NCBI GenBank assembly: GCA_024276115.1 | Contig: JAJRXV010000153.1 | Coordinates: forward strand, 1-38,737 | Origin: Deltaproteobacteria bacterium | GTDB taxonomy: Bacteria; Desulfobacterota; JAJRXV01 | DNA length: 38,737 bases | Reading direction: 5' to 3' | In this document: positions 16,208 to 25,073 of the stretch, in pieces | Layout: every line of letters begins with the position of its first letter | How positions within the stretch are numbered: position 1 is the stretch's first letter | The notes under the pieces: model-generated | Seen by the model: only the letters and a program-made list of their open reading frames with translations | What the model was told of the DNA's origin: nothing | Database searches by the model: none | Position numbers and translations under genes: made by a program

Positions 16208-16879
16208 TTAACTGCATTTGTCGCTCAAAAAATGAGCGTCCGCCAGCTCTGTTATCCTTCTCATTTCTACCTCAAGCTCAACACGTTTCTTCTCGATCTC
16301 TTCTTTGTCCGCGTCCCTGCTGACAGAGACCGGATTGCCCCATATAAAAACGCCTTTCGAAAATGGTCGCGGTAACAAAAAACCGTCCCAGCTTGAAAAC
16401 CGCTTCCCTTTTGAGGCATTAAAAGCCACCGGAAAAATCGGTACGCCAGTCATCTTAGCTACGATTATCGCGCCGTTTTGCGCGGTGTATCTCGGTCCCT
16501 TAGGTCCATCAGGAGTGATGCAGATATCTGTACCGCCTTTGAGTGTCCTCACCATCTCCCGCAGCGCCTTTGTGCTTCCACGCGTTGTAGAGCCCCTCAC
16601 CGATGAAAAACCGAACAGCTTCATCGCCCGGCTGATTATCTCACCATCTTCGTGCATACTGATCAGGATGCTGATCCCCTGTCCTCTGTATGCCTCTGGC
16701 ATCATCAAAAGTCTGCCATGCCAGAACGCCATGATAATGTTCTTCTTATCATCATGTACTTTTTGTACCTGCCCGGCGTTTAAGACATCGATCCTCATAG
16801 TCATCTTTAAGGATTTTATGATGAAATATGCCAGGTACGGCGCCGCGAAGACTATAAACTTCTTAATCATTTTTTTCAT
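16208..16879 (-). CDS. DUF374 lysophospholipid acyltransferase-like protein
   Basis: The 223-residue protein carries the DUF374 features: a hydrophobic N-terminus, MAFWHGRLLMMPEAYRG (HxxxxD-like acyltransferase block), ISMHEDGEIISRAM, SSVRGSTTRGSTKAL, ITPDGPKGPRYTAQ. Family members lie in LPS operons and are thought to be acyltransferases acting on lipid A or on phospholipid precursors. The ATG overlaps the lpxB stop (ATGA), so the two are coupled. Together with lpxB and waaA it makes a lipid A/Kdo assembly operon; it might supply a secondary acyl chain in place of LpxL, which is inference. Confidence 0.9.
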   Translation of the reverse strand: MKKMIKKFIVFAAPYLAYFIIKSLKMTMRIDVLNAGQVQKVHDDKKNIIMAFWHGRLLMMPEAYRGQGISILISMHEDGEIISRAMKLFGFSSVRGSTTRGSTKALREMVRTLKGGTDICITPDGPKGPRYTAQNGAIIVAKMTGVPIFPVAFNASKGKRFSSWDGFLLPRPFSKGVFIWGNPVSVSRDADKEEIEKKRVELEVEMRRITELADAHFLSDKCS

Positions 16880-18021
16880 TTATATAGAATCTCTTTTGCT
16901 AATTTCGCGGTGTTCTTAGATGCGCCGGTCTTCGCCAATAACTTCTCCCTGACGATCTCGAGTTTCGCCCGCGTGGCGTCATACAGCTTTTTGTCACCCA
17001 TAATACGCGACACCTCGTCTGCGATCTTTAACCAGCTCGCGTTATCCTGAATAAGCTCTGGCACAACCCTCTCACCAGCTACGATGTTCGCCAACCCGAT
17101 ATGGTCTACCTTGATGAATGTCTTCCCGATTAGATATGTGAGGTAAGACACCTTATAAACAATCAGCATCGGAGTCGTGAGCATTGCAGTCTCGAGCGTT
17201 GAGGTACCGGACTTTGTGATAACAAAATCTGATGCGTTTATGGCGTTGTATATGTTGCCTTCGATAACCTGACCTCTTATGTCGCACTGTTCAAACGCGC
17301 TCTTTATAATATCCGCCTCGATAGTCGGGGCGCATGATAGCAAAAAATAATAGCTTTTGTCCATCTCGTTAAGAGCCTCACAAGCTCCAAGCAGTTCACT
17401 CAAAAGTAGCTTTATCTCGCTCATCCTGCTACCGGGCAAGACTGTTATCACCTTCGCGTCATCTGGGATATTCAGCTGAGCGCGGTACTGCTCCGGTTCA
17501 ACAGTAGCTTTCACACAGTCCGCGAGCGGATGCCCAACATAAGTGACATCCATATTTTCTTTAAGGTAATACTCCTCCTCAAACGGGAATATCACCGCCA
17601 TTTTATCGATCATCTTCGCCATCTTCTTCACACGACCTTGTCGCCATGCCCAAACCTGAGGACTGATATAATATAGAACTTTCACACCTATCTTTTTCGC
17701 ATAGGCGGCGATCCTCAAGTTAAAGTCAGGATAATCGATCAGTATCAGCAAATCCGGTTTATCTTCCTTCAGTCGTCTTTTTATATCACTCATAACTTTC
17801 AGGATGATCCTCAGGCGCGCTAGTACTTCAAAAATCCCAATTACAGCTAAATCCTTAGAATCATGCAGTATATCAACACCAAGCTCAGCCATCTTCGTAC
17901 TTCCTATACCGTAGAACTTTGCATCAGGGTCGAGGCGTAAGTACTCCCTGACCAGATTAGAACCGTGCAAGTCACCAGAGGCTTCACCAGATATAATCAT
18001 TATTTTTTTTGAATTTGCCAA
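16876..18021 (-). CDS. lpxB: Lipid-A-disaccharide synthase
   Basis: The 381-residue protein has the GT-19 hallmarks: MIISGEASGDLHGSNLVREY near the start, LLILIDYPDFNLRIA, YYISPQVWAWRQGRVKKM, YVGHPLADC, VLPGSRMSEIK and KSGTSTLETA. The start in the track is a TTG with GGAG five bases upstream; an internal ATG (MIISGEASG) would lose only seven residues. LpxB joins UDP-diacylglucosamine and lipid X to form the lipid A disaccharide. It is the first gene of the lpxB-DUF374-waaA unit; lpxA/C/D/K are not in the window. Confidence 0.97.
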   Translation of the reverse strand: MANSKKIMIISGEASGDLHGSNLVREYLRLDPDAKFYGIGSTKMAELGVDILHDSKDLAVIGIFEVLARLRIILKVMSDIKRRLKEDKPDLLILIDYPDFNLRIAAYAKKIGVKVLYYISPQVWAWRQGRVKKMAKMIDKMAVIFPFEEEYYLKENMDVTYVGHPLADCVKATVEPEQYRAQLNIPDDAKVITVLPGSRMSEIKLLLSELLGACEALNEMDKSYYFLLSCAPTIEADIIKSAFEQCDIRGQVIEGNIYNAINASDFVITKSGTSTLETAMLTTPMLIVYKVSYLTYLIGKTFIKVDHIGLANIVAGERVVPELIQDNASWLKIADEVSRIMGDKKLYDATRAKLEIVREKLLAKTGASKNTAKLAKEILYK

Positions 18022-18126
18022 ACCTTCTCCAGTTTTTTTGCGCTGATGATAACAGGATTGTTTCGATTATGAAAGCATTTTTTCACTTGGAAAGATAACA
18101 ACAGAATAAAGCTGTGATAAAGTCGG

Positions 18127-18154
18127 TTGACAAACTATCATTGCGTGGTATGAT
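18127..18154 (+). promoter_or_regulatory. Strong sigma70-type promoter for the 18371 gene
   Basis: TTGACA (6/6) and TATGAT (5/6) are 16 bases apart. The predicted start is about 210 bases upstream of the ATG, giving a long untranslated leader. Confidence 0.65.
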
Positions 18155-18260
18155 TAAATCAAAGTCATCTCTTGAAATTGGTCTATTTGTCATTAAGCAT
18201 TTTTCTTTAAAACTTAGTACAGATACCAAGTTGCAGTCGGGCGGAAATAAGGCGGCAAGA

Positions 18261-18300
18261 AGGTTTGAACAGTCGGTTGGATAACAAACCTATTCCAACC
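18261..18300 (+). promoter_or_regulatory. Interleaved 7-bp inverted repeats in the leader of the 18371 gene
   Basis: AGGTTTG (18261) pairs with CAAACCT (18285), and GGTTGGA (18275) pairs with TCCAACC (18294). The pairs are interleaved, so the two hairpins are mutually exclusive, as in a switch. No attached Shine-Dalgarno overlap is evident; the site at 18360 (GAAGGAG) lies 60 bases downstream. Confidence 0.45.
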
Positions 18301-18370
18301 AGATCAATTGTTAAAACCGGTCAAAAAAATCGTAAGTAGAATCTAAGAGTAAATTAGAAGGAGATAATCG

Positions 18371-19330
18371 ATGGGAAATCATGATGATATTAGCACGTTT
18401 TTGAGCAAATATTCCTCAATGTTAAAAAATATTTTTGAAAAGACATCATATTTTAAGAAGGCATATGATACAGCATACGCTGAGTCCGCACAACAAATAC
18501 CGACAATAAAGTCTGAGCTTCTCGCTATCATCAATAATGTAAAGGATAATATCTCAACGTTGGGGCAGGCAGAACTCCCCTCAGATGATTTATCACGAGT
18601 AAAAAATATATTAAGCGATATAGAAAATGTTCTCCCTGTGATTAACGATATGCTCAACGACCTTCAATCGAAGAAGACTGTTGATAAATGTATAAGTCAT
18701 ATTGAAAGAACGATTTTTATCGCAAATGAGCATATAGCTGATATAGACTCAGAAAACCGATCCCACCAAACTATTGAGACAGTAAAGTTTCTCGCGATAA
18801 TGCCGAGGTTGTTGTTCGCTCAGATTGATGGCGTTTACGATGAAATGAATAGCTATATCCATACTCAACTTGACAGAACTACAAAACTTTCAGGAATATT
18901 AACATTACCGTTGACTCTAGAATCACTTTTGGCCGGGGATACGCAAAAAAGCAGGTTGACCGAGATAATTGAAATACTTTCAGATGTCGAAAAAGTTTCT
19001 TCTGCTGATTCTACCGAGCTGAAGGAACTACTCAAAAATACAATAAGTGAATTTGAACTATTAGAGCCAACGGTGTTTGATGTACTGCACTTGTTAGATG
19101 TCTCGGCGGCTTCTACAAAAACACTCGAGCAGCCGCTCGCTGAAAAACTCTTTCTGGACAATAACTTATCAAAGGCATCAATTTTCGCCACAAAGTTATT
19201 AAAAGACCTTTCAGCCAATAATACCAGGACAATAGATTGTGACGATAAGGTTCAGGATATACTCAACCTATTGTCCACTGATGAAGAAAAGAAAAAAGCA
19301 CAGGAAATTCTCGACAATATAGATTTGTAG
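18371..19330 (+). CDS. Hypothetical helical protein
   Basis: I do not recognise this 319-residue protein. It has no signal peptide or membrane helix. The sequence is acidic, rich in Leu/Ile/Asp/Ser, and predicted mostly helical with amphipathic segments (e.g. DDLSRVKNILSDIENVLPVI and KSRLTEIIEILSDVEKVSS). It could be a cytoplasmic coiled-coil or helical bundle; no catalytic motif, no repeat and no metal site is visible. AAGGAG is eight bases ahead of the ATG, and a strong promoter with a long structured leader precedes it, so expression seems regulated. It is monocistronic, flanked by divergent lpxB and convergent lnt. Confidence 0.7.
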   Translation: MGNHDDISTFLSKYSSMLKNIFEKTSYFKKAYDTAYAESAQQIPTIKSELLAIINNVKDNISTLGQAELPSDDLSRVKNILSDIENVLPVINDMLNDLQSKKTVDKCISHIERTIFIANEHIADIDSENRSHQTIETVKFLAIMPRLLFAQIDGVYDEMNSYIHTQLDRTTKLSGILTLPLTLESLLAGDTQKSRLTEIIEILSDVEKVSSADSTELKELLKNTISEFELLEPTVFDVLHLLDVSAASTKTLEQPLAEKLFLDNNLSKASIFATKLLKDLSANNTRTIDCDDKVQDILNLLSTDEEKKKAQEILDNIDL

Positions 19331-19433
19331 TTCAATATCTTATCAGCATGGACGCGTGTCCGATAACATCTTCGTAGAGCGGCTTTGACATACAGTGCAA
19401 TGCGAGGTCTTGAAAAGCATAAATGATGTCCTC

Positions 19434-21041
19434 CTACAGCTTTATACGGTTTTTCCTGTAAGCCAAAAACAACATCAACAGAAGTATCACAGACAGCGTC
19501 ACCGCGAAAACATCCCCATACTTCGAGTAAAACGTATCTTTATTTATCGTGTATATCTCATCAGTCAAATACGCTCTGTCAAGTAGCTTTGTGTTTTTGA
19601 TCACTCTGCCGAAAGGATCAATGACGAGGCTGATACCGGTGTTCGCCGCGCGGATGAGGTACCGCTTGTTTTCCACCGCTCGGAAGGCTGCCATGCTTAC
19701 CTGCTGATGTGGCGCGGAAGTATCCCCAAACCAGGCGTCATTAGTGATATTGACGAGGAAATCCGCCCCGTTATTAACAAAGTTTCTGACGAGGTTCGGG
19801 AATATCGACTCGTAACAGATCAGAACGCCGAACTCATAGTTATGTCCGACCATCTTCAGATTTTTCGCCTTCTTCCCCGACGTGAAATCACCAATCCCTT
19901 CAGTGAGTTTGTCCACAAAAAACAGTATCTTATGGATCGGCACATACTCCCCGAACGGCACGAGGTGTACCTTGTCGTAGCGGGAGAGCTTGACCTCACC
20001 GCTTGCGTCTTCGGTCGGTGGAATCAGAAACGCGCTGTTAAAATAGTCATACTCACCATCGGGGTCATCATACTTCGGTTCGTACGCGAGCGCGCCGGTT
20101 AATATGTACGCGTTATTCTCTTTTGCGAGTCTGATTAGCTTCGCGCGGTCATTGGTAGCGTTCTGGATATAAAACGGCGCGGCGGTCTCCGGCCACACGA
20201 TGAGGGTAGGGGGGCTATTATCATAGTTCGAGTTTTTTTGTATATCCTCAGTGGCTTTCTGAGTGAGCTCTGTGTAATTCTCCATTGTCGTCTCTCTCGA
20301 GTTCTCTGACCACTTCAACTCTTGGGCGATGTTTCCTTGCGTTAGCCCTACTTTTATCGGGTTATTTTTGTTGATTATACTCTCGTCTAGCGACAAAGCG
20401 CCATAAAGGAGAGCGGCGATAAATATTGCGCATGTGATAGCGGCTTCGATTTTGTACAGCTTTTTTTTCTCCGAAGTGAAGTACCTGTACATTCTGTATA
20501 GTGCGGAGTTGACCAGCAGTATGAGGAATGATTGTCCGTAAACGCCTGTGATATCCGCAACCTGTGTAAGCCCGAACCGGCGGTAAGTCGCATATCCAAA
20601 GAGTATCCATGGAAACCCTGAGATCAGATATGTTCTGAGATATTCGAGCGGCACCCAGATTAGTGGCGCGATGAAAACAGAGTCGAATCGTTTGAGTGTG
20701 TATCTGTGCAACATCGCGAAGAGTCCAAAGAATGCGGCGAGGTAAAGCGCCAACAGCAGGAATATCAGGGTGCAGAGTACTATATTCATCGCTCCGTATG
20801 TAGAGAGGGTAGCGATGAGCCAGTACATAGTCAAAAAGTAGAAAACCAGTCCGACGTATAGACCGGCGAGGAAGGATCCCTTCGCGCTTTTTTTCTCTAT
20901 AACGATGAAAAACGGTAGAAGTCCAACCCAGATGAGTGCGTCGATGTTGATATTCTCAAATGAGCAGGCGAGGGCGACCGCGGAGAGGGTCAACAGAAAA
21001 TATTCAGTTAATGTAAGTCGAAATATATTGAGTTTTTTCAC
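19434..21041 (-). CDS. lnt: Apolipoprotein N-acyltransferase
   Basis: The 535-residue protein has six to seven N-terminal membrane helices, a nitrilase-type periplasmic domain (about 230-500) and a C-terminal membrane helix (VFAVTLSVILLLMLFLAY). Active-site residues are visible: Glu in LIVWPETAAPFY, Lys in YDKVHLVPFGEYVP and Cys in VLICYESIFPN. It adds the third acyl chain to outer-membrane lipoproteins using a phospholipid donor. Its start is a GTG nine bases after the corC stop. It ends the pgpH-ybeY-corC-lnt operon; corC-lnt neighbours are common in proteobacteria and related phyla. The 104-base spacer to the convergent 18371 gene holds only a short palindrome-like GGACGCGTGTCC. Confidence 0.97.
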   Translation of the reverse strand: MKKLNIFRLTLTEYFLLTLSAVALACSFENINIDALIWVGLLPFFIVIEKKSAKGSFLAGLYVGLVFYFLTMYWLIATLSTYGAMNIVLCTLIFLLLALYLAAFFGLFAMLHRYTLKRFDSVFIAPLIWVPLEYLRTYLISGFPWILFGYATYRRFGLTQVADITGVYGQSFLILLVNSALYRMYRYFTSEKKKLYKIEAAITCAIFIAALLYGALSLDESIINKNNPIKVGLTQGNIAQELKWSENSRETTMENYTELTQKATEDIQKNSNYDNSPPTLIVWPETAAPFYIQNATNDRAKLIRLAKENNAYILTGALAYEPKYDDPDGEYDYFNSAFLIPPTEDASGEVKLSRYDKVHLVPFGEYVPIHKILFFVDKLTEGIGDFTSGKKAKNLKMVGHNYEFGVLICYESIFPNLVRNFVNNGADFLVNITNDAWFGDTSAPHQQVSMAAFRAVENKRYLIRAANTGISLVIDPFGRVIKNTKLLDRAYLTDEIYTINKDTFYSKYGDVFAVTLSVILLLMLFLAYRKNRIKL

Positions 21042-21050
21042 GTGGCGGGG

Positions 21051-21917
21051 TTATTCCTTTTTCGTTTCGTCAGAGTCGGTTGGTACGTTAACGTAGACTT
21101 TCACTTTATCCACTCTTCGTTCATTACCTTCGGTTATTTCAAACGAAAAGTGTTCGTAATCGATTTTTTCACCTATCGTGGGGACTTTGCCGGTCAGATG
21201 GAATATGAAACCGCCGAGCGTCTCATATTTTTCTTTCGGCAGTTCAGTGTGAAAAAAGTCATCGAATTCATCAAGATCGATACGAGCGTCAACGCTGTAG
21301 CAGTTTTCGCTGAGTTTTACGATCTCCTCTTTCTCGTCATCATATTCGTCTTTGATATCCCCGACTATCTCCTCGAGAATATCCTCAAAGGTCACGATAC
21401 CGGCTGTACCACCGTACTCATCGATAACTATAGCCATGTGTGTCCGCTTTTTCTTGAACTCCTTGAAGAGCTCCTCGACATTTTTGGTCTCAGGAACAAA
21501 AAAAGGTGTACGGCATATCTGCATGAGGTTGATCGATTCAGGGGCACGCCCCCAATACTGTAGCAGATCGCGCAGATACAAGATTCCGACGACGTTATCT
21601 ACACTACCCTCATACACCGGAATCCGCGAGAAGTTTTCGTTGCTCGCTATGTCCAGAACATCGGCGATCGTTGACTCTTTTGAGAGCGCGATTATCTCTG
21701 TCCTTGGTTTCATTATTTCTCTTATGATTATGTTTTTGAACTGTAAGATGCTGTGCAACATCTCACTTTCATCTTCGTCAATAACTCCTTCTTTTTCACT
21801 GACATCCAGTAATATTTCTATCTCTTCTTCAGTGATATTTAACTTTTCATCCTTGTTTTCACTATGTAAATAGTTGTTTAAATTTAACAACAACCGTTTA
21901 ATGGGACCATCTTCCAA
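21051..21917 (-). CDS. corC: CBS-domain CorC/HlyC-family protein
   Basis: The TTG at 21917 directly follows the ybeY TAA (TAATTG), with GGAG eight bases upstream inside ybeY. The 288-residue product has no membrane domain: an N-terminal helical segment (EEEIEILLDVSEKEGVIDEDE), a CBS pair (about 65-185; IMKPRTEIIALSK and VIDEYGGTAGIVTFEDILEEIVGDI) and the C-terminal CorC_HlyC domain with YETLGGFIFHLTG. The short, soluble form without DUF21 is the classical CorC type, thought to act in Mg2+/Co2+ handling; the mechanism is not established. Between ybeY and lnt, as in many Gram-negative genomes. Confidence 0.94.
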   Translation of the reverse strand: MEDGPIKRLLLNLNNYLHSENKDEKLNITEEEIEILLDVSEKEGVIDEDESEMLHSILQFKNIIIREIMKPRTEIIALSKESTIADVLDIASNENFSRIPVYEGSVDNVVGILYLRDLLQYWGRAPESINLMQICRTPFFVPETKNVEELFKEFKKKRTHMAIVIDEYGGTAGIVTFEDILEEIVGDIKDEYDDEKEEIVKLSENCYSVDARIDLDEFDDFFHTELPKEKYETLGGFIFHLTGKVPTIGEKIDYEHFSFEITEGNERRVDKVKVYVNVPTDSDETKKE

Positions 21918-22367
21918 TTATTCCTCTCCTTTAGTAATCATTTTAAATAGTTCTTCTTCTTTCTTTTTCATCGCTTTGGCGTCAGAGTCCTCTTTCTCAT
22001 GGTCGTACCCGCAAAGGTGTAAAATGCCATGGATGAGCAGGTAGATAGTCTCCTCCTCAATAGTCACATTTTTTTTTTCGGCGTATTCCTTAGCGTTGTC
22101 AAGGGATACGACAACATCACCAAGAAGGTAGTCATTTATACCTGAGTCCTCCCCCTCTCGCATTGGAAAAGATATTACATCAGTAGGGTAATCTCTGTTT
22201 AAGTATTTCGCGTTCAAGCCCCTAATCTCTTCATCTCCGACAAAGAGTACGCTGACTTCAGTGCTACTTGGACATTCCAAGGCGTTTAAGATTTTCTTTA
22301 TCTTCGTTTTCATCACCGCCTTGTTTATCTGTATCTTTTGATGATTGCTTCTTAACTGTATCTCCAT
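21918..22367 (-). CDS. ybeY: Endoribonuclease YbeY (rRNA maturation)
   Basis: The 149-residue product has the YbeY metalloprotein motif HGILHLCGYDH (three histidines binding Zn2+) and LNRDYPTDVISFPM upstream. The N-terminal piece MEIQLRSNHQKIQINKAVMK looks like the normal YbeY first strand and helix, so I keep the start at 22367 although this overlaps pgpH by 104 bases. YbeY acts in 16S 3'-end maturation and ribosome quality control. It lies in the usual pgpH-ybeY-corC context. The overlapped part of pgpH is its hydrophilic tail, so ybeY is the more constrained frame there. Confidence 0.95.
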   Translation of the reverse strand: MEIQLRSNHQKIQINKAVMKTKIKKILNALECPSSTEVSVLFVGDEEIRGLNAKYLNRDYPTDVISFPMREGEDSGINDYLLGDVVVSLDNAKEYAEKKNVTIEEETIYLLIHGILHLCGYDHEKEDSDAKAMKKKEEELFKMITKGEE

Positions 22368-24960
22368 TTTGCTTTTGCTTCCTCTCGCTTTGTTTGTAAG
22401 CCAGCTCTGGGTAATCGACTCTTTGATGATATATCGCGTTCAAGATATGGTTAAACGCCTTTGCTATCTTATTAAGATCCTTCAACGTCAACTCACACTC
22501 ATCAAGCTGCCCCTCTGAAAACATCTTATTTATCATCTTCTGCACGACACCTTGTATCCGCGCGGAAGTAAATTCAGGTATTGTTTTTGCCGCCGCCTCA
22601 ACGACGTCAGCCAAAAGCACCAGCCCAGCCTCCTTCGTCTGCGGTTTCGGACCGGGGTACTTGAAGTCCTTCTCGTCTACTGTTTGCAGATTTTCATCCT
22701 CTTGATCCTTAGCTTTTTTGTAGAAGTACTTTATCAGCCCTGTACCGTGATGCTGTTGGATAATATCTATTATCTTCTTGCCAAGCTTGTGTTCTGTCGC
22801 GAGCTCCACACCCTCCCGAATATGAGATATGATAATCAAACTACTCATATTGGGGCTGAGCTTATCGTGCTTGTTGTTTATCTCCCGCTGGTTCTCAATG
22901 AAATAAAGTGGTTTCTTAATTTTACCTATATCATGGTAGTATGAACTTACCCGGGCGAGGAGCGGGTTGGCGTTTATCGCTTTCGCGGCCTCCTCTACCA
23001 TAGAGCCGACAATGATCGAATGCTGATATGTGCCCGGAGCGTGAATCGGAAGCTTTTTCAAAAGCGGGTGGTCAAGATTTGCCAGCTCAAGGAGCTTGAT
23101 ATCGGTAGTGTAGCCGAATACAGCCTCTATTATCGGAATTACCCCCGAAACAAGTATGCTGAGAATTATACCATTAGCGAACCCTGATACAAGTTGCGTC
23201 ACATTGCTTTCAGAGAAAACGTCGAGCTTCAGGTTGAACGTGTTGAAGGATAGTATTAGCAGAACGTTGATAAATCCTACCATGAATCCGGCTTTGATCA
23301 TTGTTGTTCGTTGTTTGCAGTGAGTCACCCCTAGAGCGGCGACCAAACTTCCTACAAAAGAATAAACAAAGATAATCATAGAGTTATCCATCAACAACGC
23401 ATACAGAAGGCTCGAAAATAGCGAGTAGATGAGGGCGGTTTCTGAGTTGAGTACTATTCTGATTGTCATTGCGCCCAACGCGAATGGAATAGCATAATAG
23501 TAATCGGCGACATTTGTGCCGGGTAGTCTGATACTCATCGCTTCGGAGATAAATATGAACCCTTTTGCGATGAGTAGCCCAAAAATCGAGATCACGCACA
23601 TCAGCAAAACGTCTTTAAAGTCTATTGTAAATTTTCTGATATTTTTCGAGGCGAACCTATAACCAACAAGTGTTAAAGTCAGTAGCATCATGAAAACCCC
23701 GACGAAGATCTTTACATATCTGTATTCGAGCTTTGTTGTGCTAAGTTTGCGTAAAAACAAGATGTCCTGTTCTTCTACCGGATCACCTTCTCTGACGATG
23801 ACTTCACCTTTTTTAACCTCAAAAAATACCGGTGATATAGCGTCTTCGGCCTTTTTCTTCCGCTTTTCCGTTTCATTTTTGTTTAGTGAAAGGTTTGGTG
23901 TTATCAGCTCTTGTGACTTGTTAAGTATTAGTTTCACAAGCTTCTTTGACTTAATCTCACTAAGCATATCTTTAGAAATAATCGCTATTATGTTTTTTAC
24001 GTCCTTGTAATCTTTGACGATACCTATATCTTTTATCCTGTCTTCTTTTTGAGTCTCGATTTTGCGAATGATTATACCTTTAGATTGATCGTCAGGCAAA
24101 AGCCCTTTATCCCGGACTATGAAATTTTCCATAGATTTTGAGATTATTGACTTAATATTATCACGTATTTGAAGGGTAAATTTGCTGTCTATAAGCACTT
24201 TGTATTCATTATCAGTAAGAGTTATCTTCAGTGCTTCCTCGAAATTCTTTTTCATTGTGATGATCTGTTCTTCAGGCTTCTGGATTGCTTTTATGTCTGC
24301 CTCAAACATCTTTTTCTTATCTTTAGGGATGCTTACTTCTCTTTCACCTACTTTGAGTGTTATCAGCTCAACCGGCTCTTCCACAATAACATCTTTCGCC
24401 TTTATCAGCTCCTTATCTGGCTTGGGTAGCGTTTTATCCAGAGTCACTGGGGTGTTTTTGTCGCCTTCAGGCGTAACAACCGGCTTAGGCTGTGGCTCTT
24501 CAATCGGTGGTGTAGCTACATTGACCGCATAGCTATTTATTACCTCGTCGACTTTATTGTTGTAATTCGTGTAAAGCCGTTGGATTATCCCGAACGCGTT
24601 ATCAACATTTTTCTGAATGTCAAGAGGTATTTTTGAGTCGTAATCATAGACTGATAGTGCGTGTTCGCGCGCGTTTTTCTTCATTACCCTGACTTGTTTT
24701 GAATCCTCTACTCTTATAAGAAATGGCGCTTTTATAGTTGAATCAGCAATCGCGCCTTTCTCGTAGCTATACGTTGTGACCTTAGACTCCTGAGAAATCA
24801 GGAATGTCAGAATAAGCGTAGTCACAAGGCATAAAAAAAACTTGTGTAATCCTCTGTTGTTCATAATGTTTTCCCTCTTTACATAATTATCTAATACGAA
24901 TACGTTCTTCTTAAAAAGGTAATAGAACAATGATTTTTTTTCTTGCCCGTCAATATCCAT
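22264..24960 (-). CDS. pgpH: 7TMR-HD family phosphodiesterase (PgpH-like)
   Basis: The 898-residue protein has a short cytoplasmic N-terminus, one membrane helix (about 41-56), a large extracytoplasmic 7TMR-HDED region (about 60-410) with a proline-rich insert around 150-200 (PPIEEPQPKPVV), seven membrane helices (about 415-615) and a cytoplasmic HD domain (about 640-850): H647, H676-D677 (YYHDIGK), H713, IIQQHHGTGL and D785. In Gram-positives PgpH hydrolyses c-di-AMP; here the nucleotide is not proven. ATG 24960 has AAGG at about nine bases; an internal ATG at residue 33 is also preceded by GAGGG, so the start is ambiguous. The last 34 residues (NGDTVKKQSS.., low complexity) are read from DNA that also encodes the YbeY start. 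Confidence 0.9.
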   Translation of the reverse strand: MDIDGQEKKSLFYYLFKKNVFVLDNYVKRENIMNNRGLHKFFLCLVTTLILTFLISQESKVTTYSYEKGAIADSTIKAPFLIRVEDSKQVRVMKKNAREHALSVYDYDSKIPLDIQKNVDNAFGIIQRLYTNYNNKVDEVINSYAVNVATPPIEEPQPKPVVTPEGDKNTPVTLDKTLPKPDKELIKAKDVIVEEPVELITLKVGEREVSIPKDKKKMFEADIKAIQKPEEQIITMKKNFEEALKITLTDNEYKVLIDSKFTLQIRDNIKSIISKSMENFIVRDKGLLPDDQSKGIIIRKIETQKEDRIKDIGIVKDYKDVKNIIAIISKDMLSEIKSKKLVKLILNKSQELITPNLSLNKNETEKRKKKAEDAISPVFFEVKKGEVIVREGDPVEEQDILFLRKLSTTKLEYRYVKIFVGVFMMLLTLTLVGYRFASKNIRKFTIDFKDVLLMCVISIFGLLIAKGFIFISEAMSIRLPGTNVADYYYAIPFALGAMTIRIVLNSETALIYSLFSSLLYALLMDNSMIIFVYSFVGSLVAALGVTHCKQRTTMIKAGFMVGFINVLLILSFNTFNLKLDVFSESNVTQLVSGFANGIILSILVSGVIPIIEAVFGYTTDIKLLELANLDHPLLKKLPIHAPGTYQHSIIVGSMVEEAAKAINANPLLARVSSYYHDIGKIKKPLYFIENQREINNKHDKLSPNMSSLIIISHIREGVELATEHKLGKKIIDIIQQHHGTGLIKYFYKKAKDQEDENLQTVDEKDFKYPGPKPQTKEAGLVLLADVVEAAAKTIPEFTSARIQGVVQKMINKMFSEGQLDECELTLKDLNKIAKAFNHILNAIYHQRVDYPELAYKQSERKQKQNGDTVKKQSSKDTDKQGGDENEDKENLKRLGMSK

Positions 24961-24979
24961 TTTTGTTACCTTTCTTGTT

Positions 24980-25010
24980 CAGGCGCGCCTGTTTTTTTCT
25001 GCGGGTTTAT
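24980..25010 (+). repeat. CAGGCGCGCCTG-T7-GCGGGTTTA repeat, second copy
   Basis: CAGGCGCGCCTG, seven Ts, C(T)GCGGGTTTA. The same string, read on the minus strand, forms the terminator after mtnP at 29156-29184. In this copy it faces plus, opposite to both neighbours, so it cannot end ntrC or pgpH transcripts. Confidence 0.55.
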
Positions 25011-25044
25011 GCACTTTAATAGTATAGCAAGCTACAATATCTGA

Positions 25045-25067
25045 TACCCCAGACCTGTTACGGGGTA
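25045..25067 (-). terminator. Hairpin after the NtrC-family gene
   Basis: TACCCC and GGGGTA form a 6-bp stem with an 11-base loop, seven bases after the ntrC-like stop. No U-tract follows, so termination efficiency is doubtful. It resembles the CCCGAACTGGTTTCGGG half of the repeat at 30605. Confidence 0.35.
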
Positions 25068-25073
25068 GTCAAT

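Larger units (their letters stand above)
18022..18370. other. Long divergent intergenic region with promoter and structured leader
   Basis: Between lpxB (minus) and the hypothetical gene (plus). It holds the promoter at 18127-18154 and, in the 210-base leader, interleaved inverted repeats (18261-18300). The segment AGTCGGTTG..ACAAAC occurs both at the promoter (18121) and in the leader (18271). I see no convincing ORF or known RNA here. Confidence 0.6.

Noticed and set aside
18261-18300. H-type pseudoknot in the leader
   Set aside because: The second loop between stems would be only two bases and must span a seven-bp stem; alternative hairpins are more likely.
21042-21873. Long plus-strand ORFs (173 aa each) opposite corC
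   Set aside because: They are shadows of corC, no ribosome binding site, no recognisable protein; the minus-strand gene has clear CBS and CorC_HlyC motifs.
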